A DNA stretch of 11,819 nt, from contig JAGLNZ010000233.1 of assembly GCA_023139225.1 (NCBI GenBank), positions 1 to 11,819 on the forward strand, in the 5' to 3' direction. The translations under genes were made by a program, and so were the position numbers. Source of the DNA: Desulfobacula sp. (lineage in GTDB: Bacteria > Desulfobacterota > Desulfobacteria > Desulfobacterales > Desulfobacteraceae). The notes beneath the pieces were generated by a model. It did not search any database. It saw only the letters and a list, made by a program, of their open reading frames with translations, and was not told the DNA's origin. Positions 1 through 6,673 of this stretch are shown in pieces. Positions within the stretch are counted from its first letter, which is position 1, and each line of letters begins with the position of its first letter.

Positions 1-14
1 GTAAAAGCACTACT

Positions 15-43
15 TAAATAATAGATTGAACCTGTTGTGTCAA
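15..43 (-). promoter_or_regulatory. Possible divergent leftward promoter
   Basis: On the minus strand there is a perfect TTGACA (plus-strand 38-43), a 17-base spacer, and TATTTA (plus-strand 15-20), which is a poor -10 box at three of six. The -35 box is embedded in the same TTGACACA context as the rightward promoter. A leftward gene beyond the window edge would be its target, and that gene cannot be seen here. Confidence 0.25.
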
Positions 44-94
44 CAAAAAATTGCTTGTAAAATCATTAAAGTTATCTTTTGAATGAATAAAATA

Positions 95-124
95 TTGACA
101 CAGGGTTTTATGACAAGATAGTAT
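95..124 (+). promoter_or_regulatory. Predicted sigma70 promoter of the ppiD-like/M16 operon
   Basis: There is a perfect TTGACA -35 box at 95-100, an 18-base spacer, and a -10 box TAGTAT at 119-124 that matches the TATAAT consensus at four of six positions. Transcription would start near 131, which leaves a leader of about 65 bases before the ATG at 195. This placement also argues against the in-frame upstream ATG at 123, which would lie inside the -10 box. This is a sequence-only prediction. Confidence 0.55.
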
Positions 125-194
125 GCTACGTTTGTATAATTGGTTTTGGTTAATCATACTATTTTTATTTTACAGGAGAGTTAAGGAGAAAGTG

Positions 195-2087
195 ATGCTG
201 CGTTACTTGCGTGAAAATACCGGGAACTGGATTATTAAAATTTTTCTTGGGATTATTGTTATCGTATTTGTGTTTCTCGGTGTAGGATCGTTTGGATCCA
301 AAAAGAACAATTCAATTGCAACGATTAATGATGAACCCATTACCATAAAGGAATATCAGCAGGCCTATAAGACGATTATTGATCAAATGCGGGCACGATT
401 CGGGGAAGATTTAAATGATGATATCTTAAAAGCACTCAATGTAAAGCAACAGGCGCTTGATGCAATAATTGAACAAAAACTTATTTTAACTGAAGCCGCC
501 AAACTGGAAATTAATGTTTCTGAGAAAGAACTTCAGGAAAGTCTGCTTTCAATCAAAGCCTTTCAGAGAGATGGAATATTTAATTTAGATCAATACAAAA
601 AAGTGTTAAGTTTGAACTCTCTTACTTCTGAAGTTTTTGAACAAAGCCAAATTAATTCCTTAAAACAGGGAAAAGTTAGAAATTTAATTTTAAGTGCGGT
701 TAATGTATCAGATCTTGAAGCGAGAAACTGGTACTTATTTCAAAATACAAAAACAGCAGTTGATTATCGGTTATTTAACCCTAATGATTATCCAGATATT
801 CGTCCTGATGAAAAACAGATCAAAAAATTTTATTCGGAAAATAAAGAGAAATATAAATCCGAACCTAAAATCAAGGCATTGTATTTAAAGTTTTCTCCTG
901 AAGATTATCAAGATAAAGTAAGTGTCAGTGAAGGCAACATCAAAGATTATTACCAAGAACATCCGGAACAATTTAAAATCCCTCAAAAGGTCGAAGCCAG
1001 ACACATTCTGATTAAAGTAAATGAAAATGCAGAAGAAGAAAAAGTCAAGGAAGCTCAAAAAAAGGCATTGGAAATTTATGAACTGGCTGTTAAAGGCGAG
1101 GATTTTGAGAAGCTTGCAAAACAATATTCTCAAGGCCCTTCAAAAGACGCTGGAGGGTATCTGGGTGTATTTGAACAAAAAGCCATGGTAAAACCTTTTG
1201 CAGACAAGGCATTTTCCATGAAGCCTGAAGAAATCAGTAAACCTGTGAGAACAAGGTTTGGCTGGCATATAATTAACGTTATGGCTAAATTTGATGCTTC
1301 CACACAAACTTTGCCCCAGGTTTCAGAAAAAATAAAAAAAGAACTTGAACAAATAGAAACGCAGAACTTTGCCTATGATAAAGCAGGTGAAGCATTTGAT
1401 GCAGTGATTGACGGAGATGATTTTGAACAGATAGCACTCATTGCCAATAAAAAAATTGTTAAAACCAAGGAATTCAGCATTAATGGTGAAGGGATTGATA
1501 TCGCAGACAATACTGGATTTGCAAGAGCTGCTTTTGAGCTTTCTTTGGATGATATCAGTGATGTAAAACAATTCGATAATACCTATTATTTGATCAAAAT
1601 AGTTGAAAAAATTGAACCGGTTGTACAGGCTCTTGATCTTGTTAAAGACAGGTTAGTGAAAGAACTTGCGGAAATTCTTCAAAAGAAACGGGCAAAAGAA
1701 GATGCACAAATTTATATAACAAAAGCTGTTGATGATAAAACACTGGATCAACTGGCCGGGGAAGATCAGCTAAAACTCAAATCAACAAAATTATTCACTC
1801 GAAATGGAAATATTGAAGGTGTGGGAAATTCTCCGGAATTTATCCAGGCAAGTTTTTCGTTAAACGAAAATAATAAAATTCATCCTGAAATAATTGAAAC
1901 GCAAGCCGGCTTTTATATTATAGGGTTTAAAGAAAAAATGCTCCCTGAAGAATCAGAAATTACCCAAAATCTTAAAAATATCAAAAATGAGATTGGCTGG
2001 AGAAAACAGGCACAAGCTTATCAGGCATGGATCAATGAATTAAAAAAACATAGTAAAATCAATTATGATCCTGAAATTTTGAATTAG
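195..2087 (+). CDS. ppiD: PpiD/SurA-like membrane-anchored periplasmic chaperone with parvulin domain
   Basis: The predicted protein has 630 residues, close to E. coli PpiD (623). A short basic N-terminus is followed by one membrane helix (about residues 11-32), so most of the chain should be periplasmic. A SurA/PpiD-type N-terminal helical chaperone region follows (about 37-170), then a parvulin PPIase domain (about 266-364) with the ARHIL start, a GGYLG core and an FGWHI end, and a long C-terminal chaperone-like region. Of the usual parvulin active-site residues, H270, M331, F335 and H358 are visible, but the Cys/Asp position is Gly314, so isomerase activity may be weak. The start at 195 is chosen because AAGGAG lies 7 bases before it and the hydrophobic anchor follows directly; an in-frame ATG at 123 has no ribosome site and overlaps the promoter. 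It is probably co-transcribed with the M16 gene. The family role is folding of exported proteins at the Sec exit. Confidence 0.88.
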   Translation: MLRYLRENTGNWIIKIFLGIIVIVFVFLGVGSFGSKKNNSIATINDEPITIKEYQQAYKTIIDQMRARFGEDLNDDILKALNVKQQALDAIIEQKLILTEAAKLEINVSEKELQESLLSIKAFQRDGIFNLDQYKKVLSLNSLTSEVFEQSQINSLKQGKVRNLILSAVNVSDLEARNWYLFQNTKTAVDYRLFNPNDYPDIRPDEKQIKKFYSENKEKYKSEPKIKALYLKFSPEDYQDKVSVSEGNIKDYYQEHPEQFKIPQKVEARHILIKVNENAEEEKVKEAQKKALEIYELAVKGEDFEKLAKQYSQGPSKDAGGYLGVFEQKAMVKPFADKAFSMKPEEISKPVRTRFGWHIINVMAKFDASTQTLPQVSEKIKKELEQIETQNFAYDKAGEAFDAVIDGDDFEQIALIANKKIVKTKEFSINGEGIDIADNTGFARAAFELSLDDISDVKQFDNTYYLIKIVEKIEPVVQALDLVKDRLVKELAEILQKKRAKEDAQIYITKAVDDKTLDQLAGEDQLKLKSTKLFTRNGNIEGVGNSPEFIQASFSLNENNKIHPEIIETQAGFYIIGFKEKMLPEESEITQNLKNIKNEIGWRKQAQAYQAWINELKKHSKINYDPEILN

Positions 2088-2095
2088 GGTTTCAT

Positions 2096-4933
2096 ATGAA
2101 TAAGAATTCTATTATTTTTAAAATTGCGATTTTAGGATTTTTATTCATATTTTCATGTGCACCTAAACATCTGATTGTTCAATCCAATAATGGTGTTCAA
2201 ATTGATCCTGATATTGTTTGCGGAGTCCTTCCCAATGGATTTCAATATATCCTCAAGGCCAATTCCATACCCGAGGACAGGGTTAATGTTCATCTTAATG
2301 TTTTTGCGGGCTCAATGCATGAGACAGATGAACAACAAGGCGTTGCTCATTATCTGGAACACCTGCTGTTTAATGGCTCTGAGCATTTTAAACCTGGAGA
2401 ATTAATTCAATATTTTCAATCCATTGGCATGGACTTTGGTTCAGATGCCAATGCCCACACCTCATTTTTTAATACAATTTATGATCTTTCTTTGCCAAAG
2501 GCAGATCAGAAGCACATGGATGAAGCCTTTGTTGTTATCCAGGATTATGCAAAGGGTGCACTCCTTCTTGAAAGTGAAGTCGGCCGTGAACGAGGAATCA
2601 TTCTATCTGAAAAAAGACAGAGAGACTCGGTATCTTACAGGACCTTTAAAAAATCACTGGAATTTGAACTTCCGGGTTCACTTTTTAACCAAAGATTTCC
2701 CATTGGGATTGACAGTGTTATAAAAAAAGCCGATCGTAATTTATTAAAATCTTATTATGATAAATGGTACCGCCCTGATAATATGGCTTTGATTGTTGTT
2801 GGCGACTTTGATGTCAACATGGTCCAGGCAATGATAATTAAAAGATTTTCCAAGCTGAAACCCCGCGCTTTTTTTGTGAGTAATCCTTTATCGGTTAAAT
2901 GGAAAGAACATTTTGGTACAAAAGCCTTTTATCATTATGAGCCAGAGGCAGGTTCCACTGATATCACAATAGAGACCATTGCCTGGAAACCGTTTGAAGC
3001 ACAAACTTTGGATATTATTAAAAAAAGAACCTTAAACTATATTGCAAATTCAATATTGCAAAATCGGTTATCAAGAATGGTAAGCAAACAGACAGTCGAT
3101 TTTTCAGGCAGCTCAATTTTTTCGGGGTCATTTTTGCACCATATCTCATTGTCTGCCATTAGTGCTACCTGTGAACCGGATAAATGGAAAAAGGCTCTTC
3201 AACAAATCGAAAATGTCTTGAGACAGGGGATTCTATTCGGATTCACCAAAAATGAACTGGATAGAGTTAAGGCTGATTTCATTTCTTCACTTGAAAGGCA
3301 GCAAAATTTGGCAGGATCACAAAAAAGTCCGGATTTGTCGCAAAAAATATTAACTGCCATCAATCGAAAAGGATTGCTTTTATCGGCAAAACAAAGACAG
3401 GATCTTTTAGTACCATATATTGAAACGATTTCATTAAAGGAGGCCCACGAGGCCCTGAAAGAAGCCTGGTCTCAAGGCCACAGGCTTATACTGGTAACGG
3501 GTAATGCTGATCTTGATACCCAAGAACCTGAAAGGACAATTCTGGATACCTATCAAAAAAGTCTCATGGGAAAGGTAAAGACGCATGAAGGATTTGAATT
3601 AAAAAATTTTCCTTACATTGAATTGCCTTCTTCAAAAGCCAAAATAAGTTCAAGAGAAGATAATATCAAAGGTCTTGATATTACAAGGATTGAATTTCAT
3701 AATAATATTCGTTTGAATCTAAAAAAGACGGATTTTAAAAAGAATGAAATCAAATTTAAAGTTTGTTTTGGACAAGGCAAAAAGTCTGAGCAGGTAAAAA
3801 AGCCCGGGTTAGCCATTATCAGTGAAAGTGTTATCAGGCAAAGCGGACTTGCTAATCTTGACTCTGATCAATTGGAAGAAGCCCTGGCCGGAAAAAAGGT
3901 TAATATCGGGTTTGGGATAAATGAGAATTATTTTTCTTTTACAGGCTCTGGCGATCCAAAAGAAGCTGAACTTATTTTTCAACTAATATATCATTATTTT
4001 AATGATCCGGGATTCAGAATTCAAGCTTTGAATCTTGCAAAAATCCGTTATAAACAGCAATATGACGGTCTTATGCGGAAACCGGAAGGTATCATGCAGA
4101 TAAAAGGAGATTCTTTCCTTGCCAAAAACGATACCAGATTTGGTTTACCTGAGCCTGAGACGATTAACCGTTATTCCTTAAATGATATTAAGCATTGGTT
4201 GATTCCCTATTTTCAAAATTCACCAATTGAAATATCCATAGTTGGAGACTTTGATTTTGAAAATATGATCAGCCTTGCTTCCAGATATATGGGAGCTTTT
4301 AAAGAAAGACAGAGTTTTCCAAAAAAAATGATTAATCCGGGGAAAATTTATTTTCCAAATGGCGAGCAGCTTGAACTTAAAATAGACACAAAAATTGATA
4401 CGGGTGTTATTCATATAGCGTTTCCAACCGATGATTTTTGGGATATCATGCAAACCCGCAGCCTTGCCATATTATCAAGAGTATTGTCGGAAAGGCTCAG
4501 ACTTATCATAAGAGAAGATCTGGGCGAAACATATTCTTCTTATGCATATAATGATCCTTCCATGAGCTTTGATGGCTATGGAATAATGCATGTAGTTGTC
4601 AATGTAAAACCTGAAAAAGTAAAATTTGTTTACAATAAAATTAAAGAGATTATTTATTCCTTAACCTTAAAGGGTATTTCAAAAAAAGAGACAGATTTTG
4701 CCTTAAAATCTGTTCTAAATCATCTAAAGGTACTTCGAAAGACCAATGGTTATTGGTTGAACTCTGTTATGGCCAACTCTTCTGATTATCCACAAAAATT
4801 TGACTGGGCCAATAATATGCTTGATGGGTACAATACCATCACGAACAATGATTTATTATTGCTATCAAAAAAGTATTTGGATATTGATAAAAGTGCTTTG
4901 ATTATAATAAAAACGAAAAGTGGCAGGGATTAA
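2096..4933 (+). CDS. M16-family (pitrilysin/PqqL-like) zinc protease, predicted lipoprotein
   Basis: This is a 945-residue protein with the two-half architecture of single-chain M16 proteases (pitrilysin and PqqL are of similar length). The N-terminus is a lipoprotein signal: hydrophobic residues 8-20 end in I-F-S and Cys21, followed by Ala, which suggests outer-membrane sorting. The inverted zinc motif HxxEH is at H85-Y-L-E88-H89. The third ligand is E165 in the ERG segment, 76 residues after H89, the usual M16 spacing. The C-terminal half lacks HxxEH but keeps R806 and Y813 (R-x6-Y) in REDLGETY, matching the substrate-contacting Arg/Tyr pair of the family. All catalytic features are present, so an active peptidase is likely. 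The start lies 8 bases after the ppiD-like stop codon; the AGGG ribosome site uses the last G-adjacent bases of that stop, which suggests coupled translation. The likely role is clearance of peptides or unfolded polypeptides in the periplasm; the substrate is unknown. Confidence 0.92.
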   Translation: MNKNSIIFKIAILGFLFIFSCAPKHLIVQSNNGVQIDPDIVCGVLPNGFQYILKANSIPEDRVNVHLNVFAGSMHETDEQQGVAHYLEHLLFNGSEHFKPGELIQYFQSIGMDFGSDANAHTSFFNTIYDLSLPKADQKHMDEAFVVIQDYAKGALLLESEVGRERGIILSEKRQRDSVSYRTFKKSLEFELPGSLFNQRFPIGIDSVIKKADRNLLKSYYDKWYRPDNMALIVVGDFDVNMVQAMIIKRFSKLKPRAFFVSNPLSVKWKEHFGTKAFYHYEPEAGSTDITIETIAWKPFEAQTLDIIKKRTLNYIANSILQNRLSRMVSKQTVDFSGSSIFSGSFLHHISLSAISATCEPDKWKKALQQIENVLRQGILFGFTKNELDRVKADFISSLERQQNLAGSQKSPDLSQKILTAINRKGLLLSAKQRQDLLVPYIETISLKEAHEALKEAWSQGHRLILVTGNADLDTQEPERTILDTYQKSLMGKVKTHEGFELKNFPYIELPSSKAKISSREDNIKGLDITRIEFHNNIRLNLKKTDFKKNEIKFKVCFGQGKKSEQVKKPGLAIISESVIRQSGLANLDSDQLEEALAGKKVNIGFGINENYFSFTGSGDPKEAELIFQLIYHYFNDPGFRIQALNLAKIRYKQQYDGLMRKPEGIMQIKGDSFLAKNDTRFGLPEPETINRYSLNDIKHWLIPYFQNSPIEISIVGDFDFENMISLASRYMGAFKERQSFPKKMINPGKIYFPNGEQLELKIDTKIDTGVIHIAFPTDDFWDIMQTRSLAILSRVLSERLRLIIREDLGETYSSYAYNDPSMSFDGYGIMHVVVNVKPEKVKFVYNKIKEIIYSLTLKGISKKETDFALKSVLNHLKVLRKTNGYWLNSVMANSSDYPQKFDWANNMLDGYNTITNNDLLLLSKKYLDIDKSALIIIKTKSGRD

Positions 4934-4950
4934 AAGACTCATTTTAATTC

Positions 4951-5000
4951 TTCTGCAAATTCAGCAGAAAATCAAAAGATAAAAGGATGTTGTTTTGATT
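4951..5000. terminator. Possible terminator region between convergent genes
   Basis: The gap between the M16 and PilZ genes is 65 bases and holds two adjacent perfect inverted repeats. The first is TTCTGC/GCAGAA (4951-4956 and 4964-4969, 7-base loop). The second is AATCAAAA/TTTTGATT (4970-4977 and 4993-5000, 15-base loop), which touches the PilZ stop codon. Neither has a classic GC-rich stem plus long T run. Read on the minus strand, the second is followed by a T-rich stretch. Convergent genes would need termination here, but the support is structural only. Confidence 0.35.
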
Positions 5001-5415
5001 AGGCTTTGTATTGTTTAGGAAGCTTCTCCATTTGCTCGGAAACATTATTTCTAAGGTAATAATCCAGATCAAAAAGCTGTTTAAAACTTAAGTCAGCAAA
5101 TTGTACATGTCGTTTTCTAACCTTCATTGAGCTGAATGAGGGCGCATTTGTGACTTCATAATCTGAAATGGTTTTAAAAGGAAGATCACCTACATAGTAT
5201 CCCATACTGCTTAAAAAGACTGTTTCTTCCGGAAGTCCTTCGCTCTCTGTATCATCGGTACTTGTATCAATATATTTGAATGCAAGACCGCCCATGCTTA
5301 TATCAATTATTTGTCCAAGTTTGTGAGAATTCGGACTTATAGCAGCGTAGGCCCCTTCTACAGCTTTATATCGCTTGTTTTTTCGTCTCTCAACGGTTCT
5401 TTTTCTACCAACCAT
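4999..5415 (-). CDS. PilZ-domain protein, probable c-di-GMP receptor
   Basis: This is a 138-residue soluble protein consisting of essentially one PilZ domain. The c-di-GMP-binding signature is complete: R11-x3-R15 in the basic N-terminal stretch, then D38-I-S40-M-G-G43, which fits D/N-x-S-x-x-G about 23 residues later. There is no signal peptide, membrane helix or fused output domain, so it should act in the cytoplasm by binding a partner after sensing c-di-GMP. The partner cannot be named from the window, because no flagellar, pilus or polysaccharide genes are adjacent. A basic KVRKRH segment sits in the second half of the domain. A weak AAGGG ribosome site lies about 10 bases before the ATG. 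It converges with the M16 gene and appears to be monocistronic, with its own promoter about 125 bases upstream. Confidence 0.85.
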   Translation of the reverse strand: MVGRKRTVERRKNKRYKAVEGAYAAISPNSHKLGQIIDISMGGLAFKYIDTSTDDTESEGLPEETVFLSSMGYYVGDLPFKTISDYEVTNAPSFSSMKVRKRHVQFADLSFKQLFDLDYYLRNNVSEQMEKLPKQYKA

Positions 5416-5541
5416 GAACGTTTTTCCCTTTATCCAAATTCATTTTTCTCAAAATCCAGTTAGACTTAGGCCTAAAAGATGCACAAAATATGCCATTAAA
5501 CCAGCTCAATTTGTTTTTATGACCTGTTTTATGGAAAGCCT

Positions 5542-5550
5542 ATTATATCA
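5542..5550 (-). promoter_or_regulatory. Extended -10 promoter for the PilZ gene
   Basis: The minus strand reads TGATATAAT, which is a perfect TATAAT preceded by the TGn extended -10 element. The -35 region at the usual distance is poor (TATTCT), which is typical of extended -10 promoters. Transcription would start near 5535, giving a leader of about 120 bases before the PilZ ATG. Confidence 0.5.
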
Positions 5551-5635
5551 GGTGTGGGAAATCAAGAATATCAAATTTATTTTTTAGATTTTATTGGAAT
5601 GGCGTCAATTGATAGACAATAATATTAGCTTTTAT

Positions 5636-5666
5636 CTAATTTTTGACGATTTAAAGGAAAAATTAG
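5636..5666. terminator. AT-rich inverted repeat downstream of the asparaginase-like gene
   Basis: CTAATTTTT (5636-5644) and AAAAATTAG (5658-5666) form a perfect 9-bp inverted repeat with a 13-base loop, 34 bases past the stop of the asparaginase-like gene. A stem made almost wholly of A-T pairs and lacking a T tract is a poor intrinsic terminator, so termination here is only a guess from position. Confidence 0.25.
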
Positions 5667-5699
5667 TTATAAAATTAGGTATTTTTTTTCTTAAAAAGA

Positions 5700-6185
5700 T
5701 TACATTTTTTCCTCAAAAATTTTTTTGTTTCTGTTTTTTTGTACATTGTCAGGTGTGAAAATTCTGCCACTAATAACAAGGTATACACCATGCGGTAGTG
5801 ATTGAACTGCAGCGACTGCTGATCCTAAATTAAAAATGGCATCGCTGGATTTGAATTTTGCAGGCTCCATGGCACCGGTAAGAACAATGACCTTATGTTG
5901 AACCATACCAAGTACTTTTGCTGTTTCAATCATAGTATCGGTACCGTGAGTTATGATTATTTTATCATAAGATTCGTTTTCAACGGCCTGTTTGATGGTT
6001 AAACGATCTTGATCGCTCATATCAAGAGAATCTTTTTTCAATATGGAAGAAATCTTATATTCAAAATTAACCTTTGCATTTTTTAAAATATCATCAATAT
6101 TGGATTCTCCAATCTCATATTTGCTTAAGGCATCAAAGTATACTTTATCAATGGTTCCGCCTACTGCAAAAAATTTGATTTTCAT
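5700..6185 (-). CDS. Short asparaginase-like protein (N-terminal asparaginase domain only)
   Basis: The protein has 161 residues, about half of a normal L-asparaginase (roughly 330), and covers only the N-terminal Rossmann-like domain. It begins with the glycine/threonine nucleophile motif GGTI (Thr11). It has the substrate-loop region KDSLDM (Ser53, then Leu where type II enzymes have Gln), and the second catalytic motif HGTDT (T82-D83), followed by TGAMEP and FNL-AV segments typical of the family. The catalytic lysine of the classical Thr-Asp-Lys triad is not obvious; the corresponding loop looks shorter. The C-terminal domain, which completes the active site of the dimer in full-length enzymes, is absent. 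The stop follows a Lys-rich tail, with no sign of a frameshift or leftover C-terminal coding sequence downstream. It may be a genuine one-domain family, with activity uncertain. It starts 17 bases after recX with an AGAGGA ribosome site, so it is probably the last gene of the asmA-recX operon. There is no signal peptide, so it should be cytoplasmic. Confidence 0.82.
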   Translation of the reverse strand: MKIKFFAVGGTIDKVYFDALSKYEIGESNIDDILKNAKVNFEYKISSILKKDSLDMSDQDRLTIKQAVENESYDKIIITHGTDTMIETAKVLGMVQHKVIVLTGAMEPAKFKSSDAIFNLGSAVAAVQSLPHGVYLVISGRIFTPDNVQKNRNKKIFEEKM

Positions 6186-6202
6186 ATTATTCCTCTATTA
6201 TT

Positions 6203-6673
6203 TCAGTCTTTTGATTTTTTAAAACGGTCTAATGTTGACAAGCAGATATCATAACTAAACCCTCGATATTGCAAATAGTTCATCATCTTTTTTTTAAATT
6301 TTTCAGCATCAAGTTTTCGCCATATCTTGATTTTATTTCTTACTGATTTAATAGCAAGGTCTTGATTATTATATTGCTCTAAAACAGCATCAACTATTGA
6401 AGGATTAATTCCCTTTTTATGGAGTTCATATTGAAAGGCAAATTTTGATTTTGGTTTATTTCTCACCTTGCTTTCTATAAATATTTTTGCGAAATTCGTA
6501 TCATTTAAATAGTTTTTTTCCAGCAAAGTTTCAATTATTTTTTCAATAATATTTTCACCAAACCCTTTATTTTTGATGTATTCCTTTACCTCATAAACAG
6601 TTCTTGGTTGATATGACAAGTATTTTAATGCAAGATTCAAAGCCAGTTTAATAGATTGCTTATCATTCGCCAT
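6203..6673 (-). CDS. recX: RecX family regulator of RecA
   Basis: This 156-residue, helix-rich basic protein is of normal RecX length (E. coli 166). It shows the family pattern: AL-YLSYQPRT-YEVKEYIKNKGF near the start, a middle YLNDTNFAKIFIESK segment, an ELHKKGI turn and a C-terminal LQYRGFSYD repeat, which together make the tandem three-helix repeats of RecX. RecX binds RecA filaments and inhibits or remodels them in the cytoplasm. It is not next to recA here; instead it overlaps the end of the AsmA-like gene by 11 bp and has only a weak ribosome site (GGGATAA), so its translation is probably coupled to that gene. The asparaginase-like gene follows closely. Confidence 0.88.
   Translation of the reverse strand: MANDKQSIKLALNLALKYLSYQPRTVYEVKEYIKNKGFGENIIEKIIETLLEKNYLNDTNFAKIFIESKVRNKPKSKFAFQYELHKKGINPSIVDAVLEQYNNQDLAIKSVRNKIKIWRKLDAEKFKKKMMNYLQYRGFSYDICLSTLDRFKKSKD

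Larger units (their letters stand above)
1..194. other. Left intergenic region with divergent promoter elements
   Basis: I see no convincing coding sequence in this stretch; all frames over the first bases are short or interrupted. It holds a rightward promoter for the ppiD-like operon (95-124) and a possible leftward promoter (15-43). The two -35 boxes lie in near-identical inverted contexts: TTGACACA at 95-102 on the plus strand, and its reverse complement at 36-43. Any leftward gene would start outside the window. Bases 131-194 would be the untranslated leader of the ppiD-like gene. Confidence 0.6.
5416..5699. other. Intergenic region upstream of the PilZ gene
   Basis: This is 284 bases of AT-rich sequence between the PilZ start and the stop codon of the asparaginase-like gene. 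It contains an extended -10 promoter element pointing at the PilZ gene (5542-5550), a 10-base palindrome TTAGGCCTAA (5466-5475) within the predicted leader, and an AT-rich inverted repeat (5636-5666) after the asparaginase-like gene. A 70-codon reading frame on the plus strand (5375-5587) overlaps the PilZ start, has no recognisable domain, and is not called as a gene. Confidence 0.5.

Noticed and set aside
123..194. 24-residue N-terminal extension of the PpiD-like protein starting at the ATG at 123
   Set aside because: That ATG lies inside the predicted -10 box and has no ribosome site. The ATG at 195 has a well-placed AAGGAG and starts directly before the usual membrane anchor.
5375..5587. 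70-codon plus-strand reading frame overlapping the PilZ start
   Set aside because: It has no recognisable domain and no good ribosome site, overlaps a solid gene on the other strand, and runs through that gene's promoter region.
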